From Fuerstiella sp. (GTDB lineage: Bacteria > Planctomycetota > Planctomycetia > Planctomycetales > Planctomycetaceae): DNA of 64,000 nt. The first letter of the stretch is position 1, and every line of letters begins with the position of its first letter. Below the pieces are notes generated by a model. The model searched no databases, was not told where the DNA came from, and saw only the letters and a list, made by a program, of their open reading frames with translations. Below, piece by piece: positions 44,438 to 53,900 of this stretch. The position numbers were made by a program, and so were the translations under genes. Location: NCBI GenBank assembly GCA_022843805.1, contig JALHMY010000006.1, positions 94,722 through 158,721 on the forward strand. The letters are read 5' to 3'.

Positions 44438-45544
44438 CTACATCGGATCTGTTTCTTTCAATTCAATCAGGTCCAGTAGCCCCCGAGCAACCGTACCGAG
44501 AGTCTCCCATTGCATTCGGGGTAACTCTGTATTACGAAAACTGACCAGCCTCGTTGGAGCATCAGAGTCGACATACGCGGTAAGGATGTTACGTGTCAAA
44601 TCTGACTGTCTGAGAATCTCCGAAAATGGTGACACCCCTCCCGTGCCTTCGAATGGGCCGAACCCAGTTCTTATGTCTCCACCCCAGAACTCCTGATCAA
44701 TAAGCTGCCTGACCAGCTGATCTGGCGTCCGTGGCATCTTTACATCACGATTTAACTCCATGTCGAGGTCCAGCTGAATCTTCATCGATGCCTCTAAATC
44801 GTCACGCAGCTTCGTTGCTAACTCGCCGCATTCGCTGCCTTCCCATGTAGCTCCAATCCAGTCCAGTCTGGCGATGCATTCAGCCCGGCGCGTGGCCGGG
44901 TTGGCCATTGAGGCAATCGCTCGATCAAGGAGAATGGCAGGAAAAATCTCTTTGAACTGTTCTTCTACAGGTGCGTAGGCCAGCTTTGGCATTGTTCCGA
45001 GAGCTCGAATCCATAAACGATGCCCTGCGTCATTCTCCCCACGCTGAGCACACCACCTTGAAAGTATGATGTCACGCATTGCTGGAAATAAGTTCAGACT
45101 GTACCTGCCAAGACCACAGCGATGCCCCATCTCAATACAGTATCCATTCACACTCGATTCAAGATATGGATTCTCCGATATAAGAACCTGTTCAACATAC
45201 TGACTGAAATCGATCTCGCGAATGGTTGTGTTTAACACCTCGTTCCCGTTCAAAATGAAATCTCTTGCATCATCAGTGAAATACACACGCATGCCAGGAG
45301 ATTTGCAGATCAGAAATCCGTGGAGAATAATTGACCGATCGCCACATGTTTTTGGAGTCGGCAAAGTAATTTCAAAAAACTTAGAACCGTCTGCCGACGG
45401 AAAGCCAATTTCATCCATCCATTTGAATAAATCATTTTTCTTCATTTCCAGTCCGGGCTTCGGTTGACCCTGAGACAGTGTCGAAACAGAGACCGCAAAT
45501 GCAAGCATTGCTGCTATTGTCGTTAAGATGTTAAACGCTTTCAT
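44438..45544 (-). CDS. exported protein of unknown function
   Basis: A 368-residue protein with a signal peptide (MKAFNILTTIAAMLAFAVSV, cut near STLSQGQ). The body is mixed alpha/beta with eight or so cysteines in CGD, CKS, YCIEMGHRCG and CAQRGEN contexts; these could form disulfides. A helical stretch (IFPAILLDRAIASMANPATRRAECIARL) lies at the centre. I recognise no family. The start is ATG 45544, because GAGGAA lies 5-6 bases upstream on the minus strand; a TTG four codons further up is worse. Neighbours give no functional hint. Confidence 0.6.
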   Translation of the reverse strand: MKAFNILTTIAAMLAFAVSVSTLSQGQPKPGLEMKKNDLFKWMDEIGFPSADGSKFFEITLPTPKTCGDRSIILHGFLICKSPGMRVYFTDDARDFILNGNEVLNTTIREIDFSQYVEQVLISENPYLESSVNGYCIEMGHRCGLGRYSLNLFPAMRDIILSRWCAQRGENDAGHRLWIRALGTMPKLAYAPVEEQFKEIFPAILLDRAIASMANPATRRAECIARLDWIGATWEGSECGELATKLRDDLEASMKIQLDLDMELNRDVKMPRTPDQLVRQLIDQEFWGGDIRTGFGPFEGTGGVSPFSEILRQSDLTRNILTAYVDSDAPTRLVSFRNTELPRMQWETLGTVARGLLDLIELKETDPM

Positions 45545-45721
45545 TTCGTTCCTCAAATCGTCTATTAGCGAACACGCAGAGCGAGACCTCTAAGGCCTTG
45601 CAAGACAGTAAGCCGTTGACATCGCGGACCTTTCCTGCGTGAAAACTGAGGTACGGGCATCGGACCTGCCCCCTCTTTTCTTTCTATTGCCGTTTCAGAA
45701 CGCAATGGGAAGAATACACGA

Positions 45722-45952
45722 TCAACCGATTCTCAACCTCCTCAATCCAGTCCACTGCTGACCGGCTCCCCAGATTTCCTTCACATCATGAAAATGTGCG
45801 TCGATGGTCCATCGCCCGGCAACGTTCTTCGGAATGTCACGGGCATCCTTCTGCAGCCGACTTAAGACGACAGCTCCCGGATCTGTCAGCGGCTCGAATA
45901 CGGGTTGGCCCGTACGGGCAACGCCGTGAAGGATTTTTTTGAGTGAAAACAT
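45722..45952 (-). pseudogene. decayed transposase fragment
   Basis: A short minus-strand frame ends in HFHDVKEIWGAGQQW. It resembles the DVKEVWGAGQQQ stretch I associate with transposases in planctomycete insertion sequences (from memory, not searched). The expected continuation after this motif is lost: the frame ends in an unrelated 10 residues. No start region, DDE residues or paired IS ends are visible. Its N-terminal coding end overlaps the left outer arm of the palindromic element (45917-45936), suggesting the two arrived together. Confidence 0.45.
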
Positions 45953-46260
45953 TGCGATTTAACCCGGAACGGGTTTCACAACAAAGCCTGGGGTCGACGC
46001 GAAGCGGCGCACCCCAGGTTCGTGATGTTCGTTCGCCCCGAACCCTGAAAGGGTTCCACAAGGCTGTGATCGATCGTTCATGGTGTTGTGGAACCCCGTT
46101 GGGGTTCAATCGCATTTTCCTGTGTTTTTCCTGGGGTGCGCCGTGTTCACGGCGACCCCAGGCTTTGTTGTGAAACCCCTGTCGGGGTTGGAAAACGGAC
46201 ATCATCTGGCCACCAGAGAGGTCACCGTATTTGCTGATAGAAATCCTTCACGGCGTTGCC
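45917..46260. mobile_element. nested palindromic (REPIN-like) element
   Basis: Four sets of perfect inverted arms are nested around one centre. The outer arms are 20 bp (45917-45936 and 46241-46260). The next are 26 bp (45971-45996 and 46153-46178), then 14 bp (46005-46018 and 46130-46143), and the inner are 11 bp (46051-46061 and 46086-46096). The unit also contains internal GAACCC/GGGTTC hairpins. A single-stranded form could fold into a long imperfect cruciform, as in REPIN or MITE elements. A frame across it (45837-46205, minus) encodes arginine-rich residues, but I treat it as non-coding. No transposase is intact nearby. Confidence 0.7.
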
Positions 46261-46391
46261 GCACGGGGGCCGTCGGTCACAAGCCACATGCTGCACTCGA
46301 CACCCTGCCGGAGACTCAAAATCTGCCGCATCGGATCGACTCCCGTGACAGAATTCGCCTGTGATGCCAGCGTCGGTCACCTCGTTCCGAA

Positions 46392-46409
46392 TCGTTAAAA
46401 AATTAACGA
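46392..46409. promoter_or_regulatory. BlaI-type operator 1
   Basis: Perfect dyad with arms TCGTTAA / TTAACGA separated by four A residues. It lies about 85 bases upstream of the blaI-like start. The core CGTTAA-N4-TTAACG is shared with operator 2, so both probably bind the same repressor. Confidence 0.65.
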
Positions 46410-46433
46410 AATCCTCTGGACGAGCGACATTCA

Positions 46434-46455
46434 TTGCGTTAATAATTTAACGCAA
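46434..46455. promoter_or_regulatory. BlaI-type operator 2 overlapping the promoter
   Basis: Perfect 22-base dyad with arms TTGCGTTAA / TTAACGCAA around TAAT. A plausible -10 (TTAATA at 46439-46444 or TAATAA at 46440-46445) lies inside it, with a weak -35 TGGACG at 46417-46422. A repressor bound here would block transcription of the blaI-blaR1-like operon. Confidence 0.68.
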
Positions 46456-46492
46456 TGGCTGTTGAGCGAAGACATTGGACCGGAGGTGCACG

Positions 46493-46876
46493 GTGGCGAA
46501 AGCGTCGGAGTTGAGTCGTCGAGAGCGGCAGATCATGGATGCCGTTTTTGAATTGGGAGAGGCCACGGTCAATCAGGTTGTCGAAGCCATTCCCGATCCG
46601 CCGACGCCGATGGCGGTGCGGCGCATGATGCATATCCTTGAAGAAAAAGGGCACCTCAAACGACGCGAGAACGGTCGCGAAGTGATCTACACACCTCGTG
46701 AATCGAAAGAGAAGGCCGGTCGAGGAGCGTTTCAGAAGGTCATCGAAACCTTCTTCGGCGGATCGCTCGAACAAGCGCTCGCCGCACATTTGCATTCACG
46801 GAAGGATGCGGTCACAGAGGAAGAACGTCAGCGGCTGATCACGCTGATTGAACAGGCGAAGAAGGAGGGTCGCTGA
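46493..46876 (+). CDS. BlaI/MecI/CopY-family transcriptional repressor
   Basis: A 127-residue winged-helix repressor. SELSRRERQIMDAVFELGEATVNQVVEAI opens the DNA-binding domain; MAVRRMMHILEEKGHLKRRENGREVIYTP completes it with the wing. The C-terminal helix (GAFQKVIETFFGGSLEQALAAHL) is the usual dimerisation and regulated-cleavage region. GTG 46493 is chosen because GGAGGT (46482-46487) lies just upstream; the TTG at 46475 would overlap it. The gene sits directly before an M56 peptidase, the standard repressor-sensor pair, and has two dyad operators upstream, so autoregulation is likely. Confidence 0.9.
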   Translation: MAKASELSRRERQIMDAVFELGEATVNQVVEAIPDPPTPMAVRRMMHILEEKGHLKRRENGREVIYTPRESKEKAGRGAFQKVIETFFGGSLEQALAAHLHSRKDAVTEEERQRLITLIEQAKKEGR

Positions 46877-46877
46877 G

Positions 46878-49800
46878 ATGAGTCGATGGACTTCGGTACT
46901 GTTTGCTGTCGGCGGCTTGACCGCGTTTCCGCTGCTCGATTCGGCCATCAGGGGCACGCTGATTCTCGTTCTGGCCGGCACCGTGTGTGTCTGGCTGCGA
47001 AGAGATTCCGCGGCGACTCGACATTTTGTCTGGACAATTGCCGTCTTCCTGCTCGTCGCGATGCCAGTGCTGTCGCTCGTGCTTCCTCAATGGCGAATCC
47101 TGCCGAACTGGATGAATTCCACGCCGGTGACGCTGCAGCACATCTCTTCGCCCGAATCGCCGACCGTGGTGACTCTCGTCGAAGCGGATGCCATCTTCGA
47201 GCCCCCACAGCCGATCATATTTGAGGATCTTCCGGCAGTCATCCGTGATGACGCATCGGATGTGATGAATGCCGCAACTCCAGAGCCGAACAATGGATCA
47301 TCTGATGTGGCGCCAGCCATTGGTCCGATGAAAGAATCGGCGACACAAATGCCTGCGTGGATCAGTGCTGGGTGGTTGATCGGTTGTGTACTGCTGATCG
47401 TTCGTCTCTCCATCGCGGCTGTGATGCTGCGGTGGTCGGAACGGCGTTGTGTTGTGGTTCGATGCTGCAAATGTGATAAAATCGGATCTGAATCTCCAGA
47501 GTCAATGGTCCAGCCTCTGGCGAGCGGGATGCATCAGCTTCCCGGTCCAGCTCGCGTTGCATCACGTGTTTCCGACACTGAAGTAGAGTACCGGCCAGTT
47601 GACACTGGCCGCTCGCCTCAGGAATTGGGGATCGCCCTTGAGCAATCAAAACTCGCGCTGGGATTGAAGCGGCCGGTGGCGATATTGCTGGATCCAAAGC
47701 GATCCATTCCCATCGTCTGGGGACTCTGGGAGACTCGTCTGCAATTGCCGAAGGAGGCCCTTCAGTGGAACGATGAGCAACTTCAGTCGGTGCTTTTGCA
47801 TGAGCTGGCTCACGTCCGTCGCCGCGACTTGTTTGTTCTCGCGCTGACTCAGATCGCCTGTGCATTGCACTGGTTCAATCCACTTGTCTGGATCGCCGCC
47901 TGGCGAATGCATCTCGAACGCGAACGAGCGTGCGATGACCTCGTTCTGAACACCGGCATCCGAGCTTCCAGCTATGCCGAACACCTGCTCAACGTTGCCA
48001 CGCGATTGACTTCATCCCAGTGGACCCAGGCCTGCGGCCTCGCTATGGCGAGAAATTCGTCGCTGCACGGACGTCTCAGTGCCGTGTTAAGAGAAAAGCA
48101 GAACCGTCGAAGTGTGACGACAGCATTGGCAATCGGGTTAGTCCTGACTGCCACGATCCTCGCCGCGCCCATGGCCATGCTGCGGGGCTCAGATGATGCA
48201 CAACAGGGAAATTCAAAAACCGGGGCCGGCTTGTTCAATCAGATTGGCGAAAAGCCGATCCCGTTCACCGAGGCATTCGACGACCTTGCCTGGGGCGAGT
48301 TCCATGAAAGCGACTTGCGAGCAGCAGTTGTGATCGATTCTGAAGGCGATTCGGTACCCCTGGGAACAGTGGTTCAACGAAAGTTGATTCTTCACAACAG
48401 AGGAGAAAAGCCTGTCAGGATTCGGCTGGCATTCGTTCATCATCACCAGCTTAGTCACGTCGTTGCCGGTCGGCCGGTGATCATTGACTACAAACCGACG
48501 CGATTGCCATACGAAACAGAGGTGCCTCCGAATTCCTGTATTGGACTCGACGCGAGCGGGATCGGGTTTGGCGATGATCTTACCGAGACACAGCAACAGC
48601 AAATTCCATTTCTCCAGCGTGTTTCGGCGGTTGCTGGTGACAGCTTTTCAACCTCGGCGGAGATTCGTCTTCTCATCGGTAGACAACCCGACAACGTTCT
48701 TTCACTGGAAAAAGTCAACGTCAAAACCGGTGAAGTGAAGCTTCATATTCTGCCGTGGTTGCCTGACGCTCCTCGAAAAGTTCGAACGGCTGACACCCCA
48801 GGAAACTACATTGTTGCGGAAAACCTTCGACTCTACATTGATCACGATACCAACGAGACTGGTCTATACAAAGCCAGGCTCGTTTATTCGAAGTCGGAGC
48901 CCTGGGATGCGAAGCCTTTGGAGGAGCCAGTCTGGGAATCGGAAGAAATCGCCATCACCTGGCCATTTCAGTTTGTCTGGATTCGCCATTCGGGAACAGT
49001 CTGGCTGGCGGAATCTTCAGGGATCAGGAAGCTCACTTACGCCGAGAAGGCCAAAGTGCAGGATGTTGATGAGCAGGAACTTCAATCCTTACCGGAAAGG
49101 CTGCGAGAGTACCTCGATCCTTCCTTAGAGAGGTTCCGAAATCAATCGAGACCACAGAATCCAGGCAGCCCGGTCCCAGTAAGCATGCCGGAAGGATTGG
49201 AACAACTTCTCGACTGGAGTGAACCGGTCAATGGTCTTCGCGCCGCAGTTGCGATCAGGACTTCGCTAACCGACAACGCTCCTGGAAAAGATTTGCGGAT
49301 CCTGGTGGCTGTCCACAACATTTCCGAGGACACAATTCGGTTCTGCCCGGCAACAAAGCACGAGTCCCGGAATCGGAGCTCCATTTTTCTGCAATCGATG
49401 GGTCTTTCTTTCGGGGGATACCACTTCGCTCCATCGGACTTCCCACCAAAAATCGAGGCGACGATCCCTCCTCACAAAGTCTTTTGGTTCGATTTCCTTG
49501 CTCACCAGCAGGAATATCTGCCAGACGAAGAGCATAGAGAACTCTGTGAGCAACTGATCCAGCAACTTTTAGATCATTCGCACCAGACATTAAGCGTGTC
49601 TCTGCAGGTTCATGATGCCCCGGAAGGTGCGTGGAAGGGAACCCTGTCAACGCCGCCAACACGTGGTGGTCTGGGGACTCAACCTTCGGGATTTCCAGAC
49701 GCGTTGTGCGATCAGCTTTACGCGGGCTACCTCGCAAGTGCACAGCGTAACCACGATTCACCGGGTGACATTCCAAGCAGCCTGATCACAGAATTGCGCG

Positions 49801-50759
49801 ACGTGGTGCAGCAGTTCATTGGTGAAAACAAAGACAATCCGAGCACTGTTCTTCAGGTAAAGCAGTTCGAATTGCTGGTCGAACGGTTCGACAGCACTGG
49901 CGACTGGAAACAGGATGAAGTGATTGCACTGCTGCACGACATCGCCAGCATCAGCACGGTCCCGCTGAAGCGTGCGTCGGAGAAAACCGTGGCGCCGCCA
50001 GCTATTGGCACAGTCTCCATGTACGCTCCCGCTACTCTGGTGGAAATCGAGCCAACAGACTCCGGGAATGAGCCTGCCGTGCCACCAGCAGAAAGAGTGC
50101 TCAGGGGAGACACTGTGGTCGCAACGGTGAACGGCAAACGGATCACCGTCGATGACGTGCTGTGTGGCGGACGGCAGATGATCGAAGCCCATACAAGTGT
50201 GGAAGAGAAGGTCCGCGCAAGTGTCATCCGGAAGTCCGTGCAGATGCGTCTGGCGAAGTACGTCGACGATGAACTCGTGATGCAGGAGCTCGAATCCAGG
50301 ACCCCGCAGAATCAACGTGAAGTCATCAGAGAGTCCCTCGAACCATCATTCACTCAGTTTCTTGAGCGAATCAGGAAGAACAACCTGCTGGAAACCGACG
50401 AGGAACTGGCGGCGAAACTGGCATCACAATGGACGACAATCAGTTCCCTTCGTGAGCAGTTCCTGAGGAGCCAGTTGACGGAAGGATACCTTTCAAAAGT
50501 CGCAAAAGTGCCTGAGAAGGTCACTCCGGACGAACTGCGGAAGTACTATGAAGAGCATCAGGACGACTATGCGGTCTGGAAAGAATCAGATTCTGAGAAC
50601 ACCAGGGTAACGCGGACTATTCAATCGTTTGAAGAAGCGCAGGCAAAGGTCGAATGGGATCTACGACTCAGGTGGCGGGAGGAAGCGAGAAAGAAAGTGG
50701 TCGAAGAGATTCGCCGCCGTTCGTCCGTGGAGATATTCGTTAAACTCGAACTCGATTAA
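46878..50759 (+). CDS. BlaR1-like M56 metallopeptidase fused to a SurA-like C-terminal segment
   Basis: A 1293-residue sensor protease. The N-terminal ~440 residues form the BlaR1/M56 module: helices around GTLILVLAGTVCVWL, HFVWTIAVFLLVAMPVLSLVL and WISAGWLIGCVLLIVRL, then the cytoplasmic zinc site HELAH at residues 308-312 with a candidate third ligand at ERACDD (~349), and a fourth helix (ALAIGLVLTATILAAPMAML). Instead of a penicillin-binding domain, the periplasmic part has two similar ~250-residue beta-rich domains, each starting W(G/S)E..LRAAV.I (near 470 and 780). The end (~1080-1293) resembles the SurA/PrsA N-terminal chaperone fold: VVATVNGKRITVDDVL, then VTPDELRKYYEEHQDDY, with no parvulin domain. 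It begins one base after blaI, so the two are coupled. Confidence 0.8.
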   Translation: MSRWTSVLFAVGGLTAFPLLDSAIRGTLILVLAGTVCVWLRRDSAATRHFVWTIAVFLLVAMPVLSLVLPQWRILPNWMNSTPVTLQHISSPESPTVVTLVEADAIFEPPQPIIFEDLPAVIRDDASDVMNAATPEPNNGSSDVAPAIGPMKESATQMPAWISAGWLIGCVLLIVRLSIAAVMLRWSERRCVVVRCCKCDKIGSESPESMVQPLASGMHQLPGPARVASRVSDTEVEYRPVDTGRSPQELGIALEQSKLALGLKRPVAILLDPKRSIPIVWGLWETRLQLPKEALQWNDEQLQSVLLHELAHVRRRDLFVLALTQIACALHWFNPLVWIAAWRMHLERERACDDLVLNTGIRASSYAEHLLNVATRLTSSQWTQACGLAMARNSSLHGRLSAVLREKQNRRSVTTALAIGLVLTATILAAPMAMLRGSDDAQQGNSKTGAGLFNQIGEKPIPFTEAFDDLAWGEFHESDLRAAVVIDSEGDSVPLGTVVQRKLILHNRGEKPVRIRLAFVHHHQLSHVVAGRPVIIDYKPTRLPYETEVPPNSCIGLDASGIGFGDDLTETQQQQIPFLQRVSAVAGDSFSTSAEIRLLIGRQPDNVLSLEKVNVKTGEVKLHILPWLPDAPRKVRTADTPGNYIVAENLRLYIDHDTNETGLYKARLVYSKSEPWDAKPLEEPVWESEEIAITWPFQFVWIRHSGTVWLAESSGIRKLTYAEKAKVQDVDEQELQSLPERLREYLDPSLERFRNQSRPQNPGSPVPVSMPEGLEQLLDWSEPVNGLRAAVAIRTSLTDNAPGKDLRILVAVHNISEDTIRFCPATKHESRNRSSIFLQSMGLSFGGYHFAPSDFPPKIEATIPPHKVFWFDFLAHQQEYLPDEEHRELCEQLIQQLLDHSHQTLSVSLQVHDAPEGAWKGTLSTPPTRGGLGTQPSGFPDALCDQLYAGYLASAQRNHDSPGDIPSSLITELRDVVQQFIGENKDNPSTVLQVKQFELLVERFDSTGDWKQDEVIALLHDIASISTVPLKRASEKTVAPPAIGTVSMYAPATLVEIEPTDSGNEPAVPPAERVLRGDTVVATVNGKRITVDDVLCGGRQMIEAHTSVEEKVRASVIRKSVQMRLAKYVDDELVMQELESRTPQNQREVIRESLEPSFTQFLERIRKNNLLETDEELAAKLASQWTTISSLREQFLRSQLTEGYLSKVAKVPEKVTPDELRKYYEEHQDDYAVWKESDSENTRVTRTIQSFEEAQAKVEWDLRLRWREEARKKVVEEIRRRSSVEIFVKLELD

Positions 50760-50959
50760 GATGCCGTACAACAAGCTGTGCAATGGGCTCGTGCTGAAGA
50801 GTCCTGTCAGCCCCCTCGGCATTTGAATTCGGCCGAACGCCCACCATTCATCTGCGATTTATTTTGCTGCCCGGAAACTTTTCTGCCCAATTCTCCCTCC
50901 AAAAGCCTGGGGGAACAATGCCCATCGTACCCCAAAACGAAGCATTGACAGAGCACGAG
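50760..50959. other. convergent intergenic region
   Basis: Two hundred bases between the 3' ends of the M56 gene and the second kinase. No intrinsic terminator with a T tract was seen on either strand. Confidence 0.4.
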
Positions 50960-53900
50960 TCATTGATTGTTCAGACTTTGTTCTGCGGGTGAATTATTCT
51001 GAGTATTGTCACGGCCCCACAGCAGGAGCTGGTCATCATATCCCGCGGAGACCAGCTGGTTCCTGTGCGGGGTGAAGGTAAGGTCGGTGATCGAGTCCTG
51101 ATGGCCAGTGAAGCGAAGTTGAATGTCGCCAGTGACTGAATCCCAAAAGACAAGCTGACCATCGTCGCCGCCGCTGACAAGTGTCTGCTGATCACCGGAC
51201 AACGCGAGTGAAACAACTCCGCCGGAATGACCGATGAGTCGGTTTTGCAGATTTCCGTCAAGAGTCCAGATACGAATTTCGCCATCAAGGGACGCCGTTG
51301 CGACTCGATCCCCGTCAGGAAGGACGAGCACATCTCTGATGCGGCGTTCATGGGCCTTCCATTCGGCTGCCTTCGACAAGTCCGATGTCTTCCAGACACG
51401 CACAATACCATCCGTTCCGGTGGTCACAACCCGATCGTGATGCACATCCATCCCGAAGATTCCGCCCTTGTGTGCCTCAATGAAGGCCCCGGACGTCCAG
51501 TTCTCACAGTCGATCACGTTCAGCGTTCCATTGCGACAGGCCACGAACAGCTTTGTTCCGTCGCTGGAAAACCTCAGGACCCGAACGTCGGTCGCAAGTT
51601 CCTCTTCAAACACTGCATTCGGGCAGTCTCGGATGACGCTATCACCGGGAGCAGTCAGCCGATCACCTTCTTTTAACTGAAACGTGCGAATCCCTGGCTT
51701 TGTGCCGCCAAAGCCGACTGCAATCAGTGGCCTTGAAGGGTGTCTGGCCAGTCCATTGACGGGGCCGTCGGCGATGCGAAATGCTTCAACGCCTCTTCCG
51801 GTTACTCGATTGACGGCTGCAATCCATCCCGCTCGGTGGCCAGTGAACATCACTGGAGAGTCCGGAACATTCAGGACTTGGACCGGTGGGCCAAATCTCC
51901 TGTCAGGGATTCCTGCAAACGGGGTGATGGTGCGAACCGGAACGTTTCTGTCGGGCATTTCCGCAATGGCGATGGATCCATCCACGCCCCCGACCACGAT
52001 ACGCTTCCCACCATCAATTGCCAATGCAGTCTTCGACCTGCCGGGCAATGCGGGCACCGTTGCCGGGCTCGACTGGATATCCGTGGGTGACGCATACACA
52101 TGATGCAGCTGTACGGTGTCAGTGATTGAGAGGATATGGAAGGGCGGGACCATCTGAATGTCCCGGAGATTTCCAGTTCGACCCAGGCTGATCGTTTTCC
52201 TGCGTTCAATTGGCAGGAATGGATGAATGATGTGAATTGAGCCATTCGAACGTCCCAGGGCGACCGCTTCTCCTTCTGCCATGCTTGCCGAAAAATCAGC
52301 GATCTTCAGGCTATTTACCTCCCAGTCTGTGGAAAACCTCGGATCTTCCGGGCCGTCGAGTGGTTCGCCCGACGCTGTCTTCCATCTGTGGAGTTGACCC
52401 TGGTCATCCACCAGACTCAGGATTTGACTGTCCGAACTGAACCAAATGCCAGCGTGATGGTCCTGTAGCTTCAGGTTTAGAAAGATGGTCTGGTCTGACT
52501 CGCGATCCAACAGGAATACTCGACGGTTACGATTGATGCCTGCAACCCATTTTCCGTTCGGGGAGATTCTGAAGGTGTATCTGACGTCTGCGACTGAGGT
52601 GAGGCTGCGTTCCGGACTGCCGTCAGAGATGTTTAGCTCGACAAACTTCTGGTCAGTGTCGACCGCCATGATTAACGACGTATCAGGAATCAACTGCAGC
52701 CCGGGACCGCCTCGCAGTTTGATCGGTGATGGCTGAATTGCTGTCCTGGCATGATGCGAAACCGACAGGTCAAAGATCCGCAGTGTTCCGTCTGCGGAAA
52801 GTGCGAACAGCTTTCGGGTCCTTGGTTCGTATCCAAGACCCCCGACCTCTGCAGATCCGGCGGACATTATATCAACCTTCACCTGAACCTGATCCTGGAG
52901 CAGGTGCCAGGCGACGCTGCGAGTCTTCTCCGGAAAGATTTCAGTGTCATTCAACTGCCGTTGAACTTCCAGAGAGTTGACGTATACCGAGTGTTGCAGT
53001 GAAGATAAAAGACTGCTGCGAATGGATCGCTCCCGCATGGCCAGTGTTGATTTCAGCTGACGGGTCGTCTGAATCAGCTCGTCGCGGTTTTCTGAAAGCT
53101 CCTGATTGGCAACCTCGAGAAGCTTCGCGTGCTGTTTTACTCGAGAGGCGGACTGCAGTGTCGCGACGAAAACGAAAATGGCCGAGATCGCAGTGACGGA
53201 AAGCACTGCGACCGTCGGCCGATTTCGCTGGGACCATCGAACCAGCTTCTCTCGAAAGAAGATGCGTCTTGCATGTACTGGTTCATGGCGGTGCAATCGA
53301 TCCAGATCATCAATGACATCATCCAGGTTCGGATACCGTGCACCTGGATCTGACATCATCATACGGTTCAAAATCGCGACCGAGTCTGCTGACAGGTGCG
53401 GGGCAATTGAGTTCACATCAAGACGCTGATTCGACGCAATACGGACAGCAACCTGTGGAACACTGTAGTGCTCAGCCTGGTATGGATGAGATCCTGTCAA
53501 CAGTTCGAACAGCACGACACCAAGGCTAAAGATCTCGCTGCGAACATCAGCCGGATGATCCGATTCACGTGCGAGAAGCTCCGGAGCTGACCATGCAATA
53601 GTTCCCCGATGGCCTGGCTGTCCCGGTTCAGTCTGGTGAATGTCTGATGTCGCGCCGGGGATTCGTGCGATCCCGAAGTCAACGATTTTCGGTTGCTTTT
53701 TCGAATCCAGCAGAATGTTGGACGGCTTGAGATCGCGATGCAGAATGCCCAGACGGTGGGCCGCACGAACTGTGACACAGACATGACGAAACAATCGGAG
53801 TACTTCGGTTTCTGACGACTTCTGATTGCGAACGAACGAGCACAGGTCACCACCATCCAGCAGTTCCATGGCGATCCAAAGGCAGCGAATTCCGTTCCAT

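Noticed and set aside
45837..46205. Minus-strand 122-codon frame over the palindromic element
   Set aside because: Arginine-rich product, encoded by inverted repeat arms; no ribosome site. Best explained as a by-product of the repeat.
46222..46434. Minus-strand 70-codon frame upstream of blaI
   Set aside because: It spans the operators, lacks a ribosome site and has no recognisable motif.
46493..50759. Reading the BlaI/BlaR1-like pair as a beta-lactam resistance locus
   Set aside because: No beta-lactamase gene and no penicillin-binding motifs (SxxK, SxN, KTG context) were found in the sensor part.
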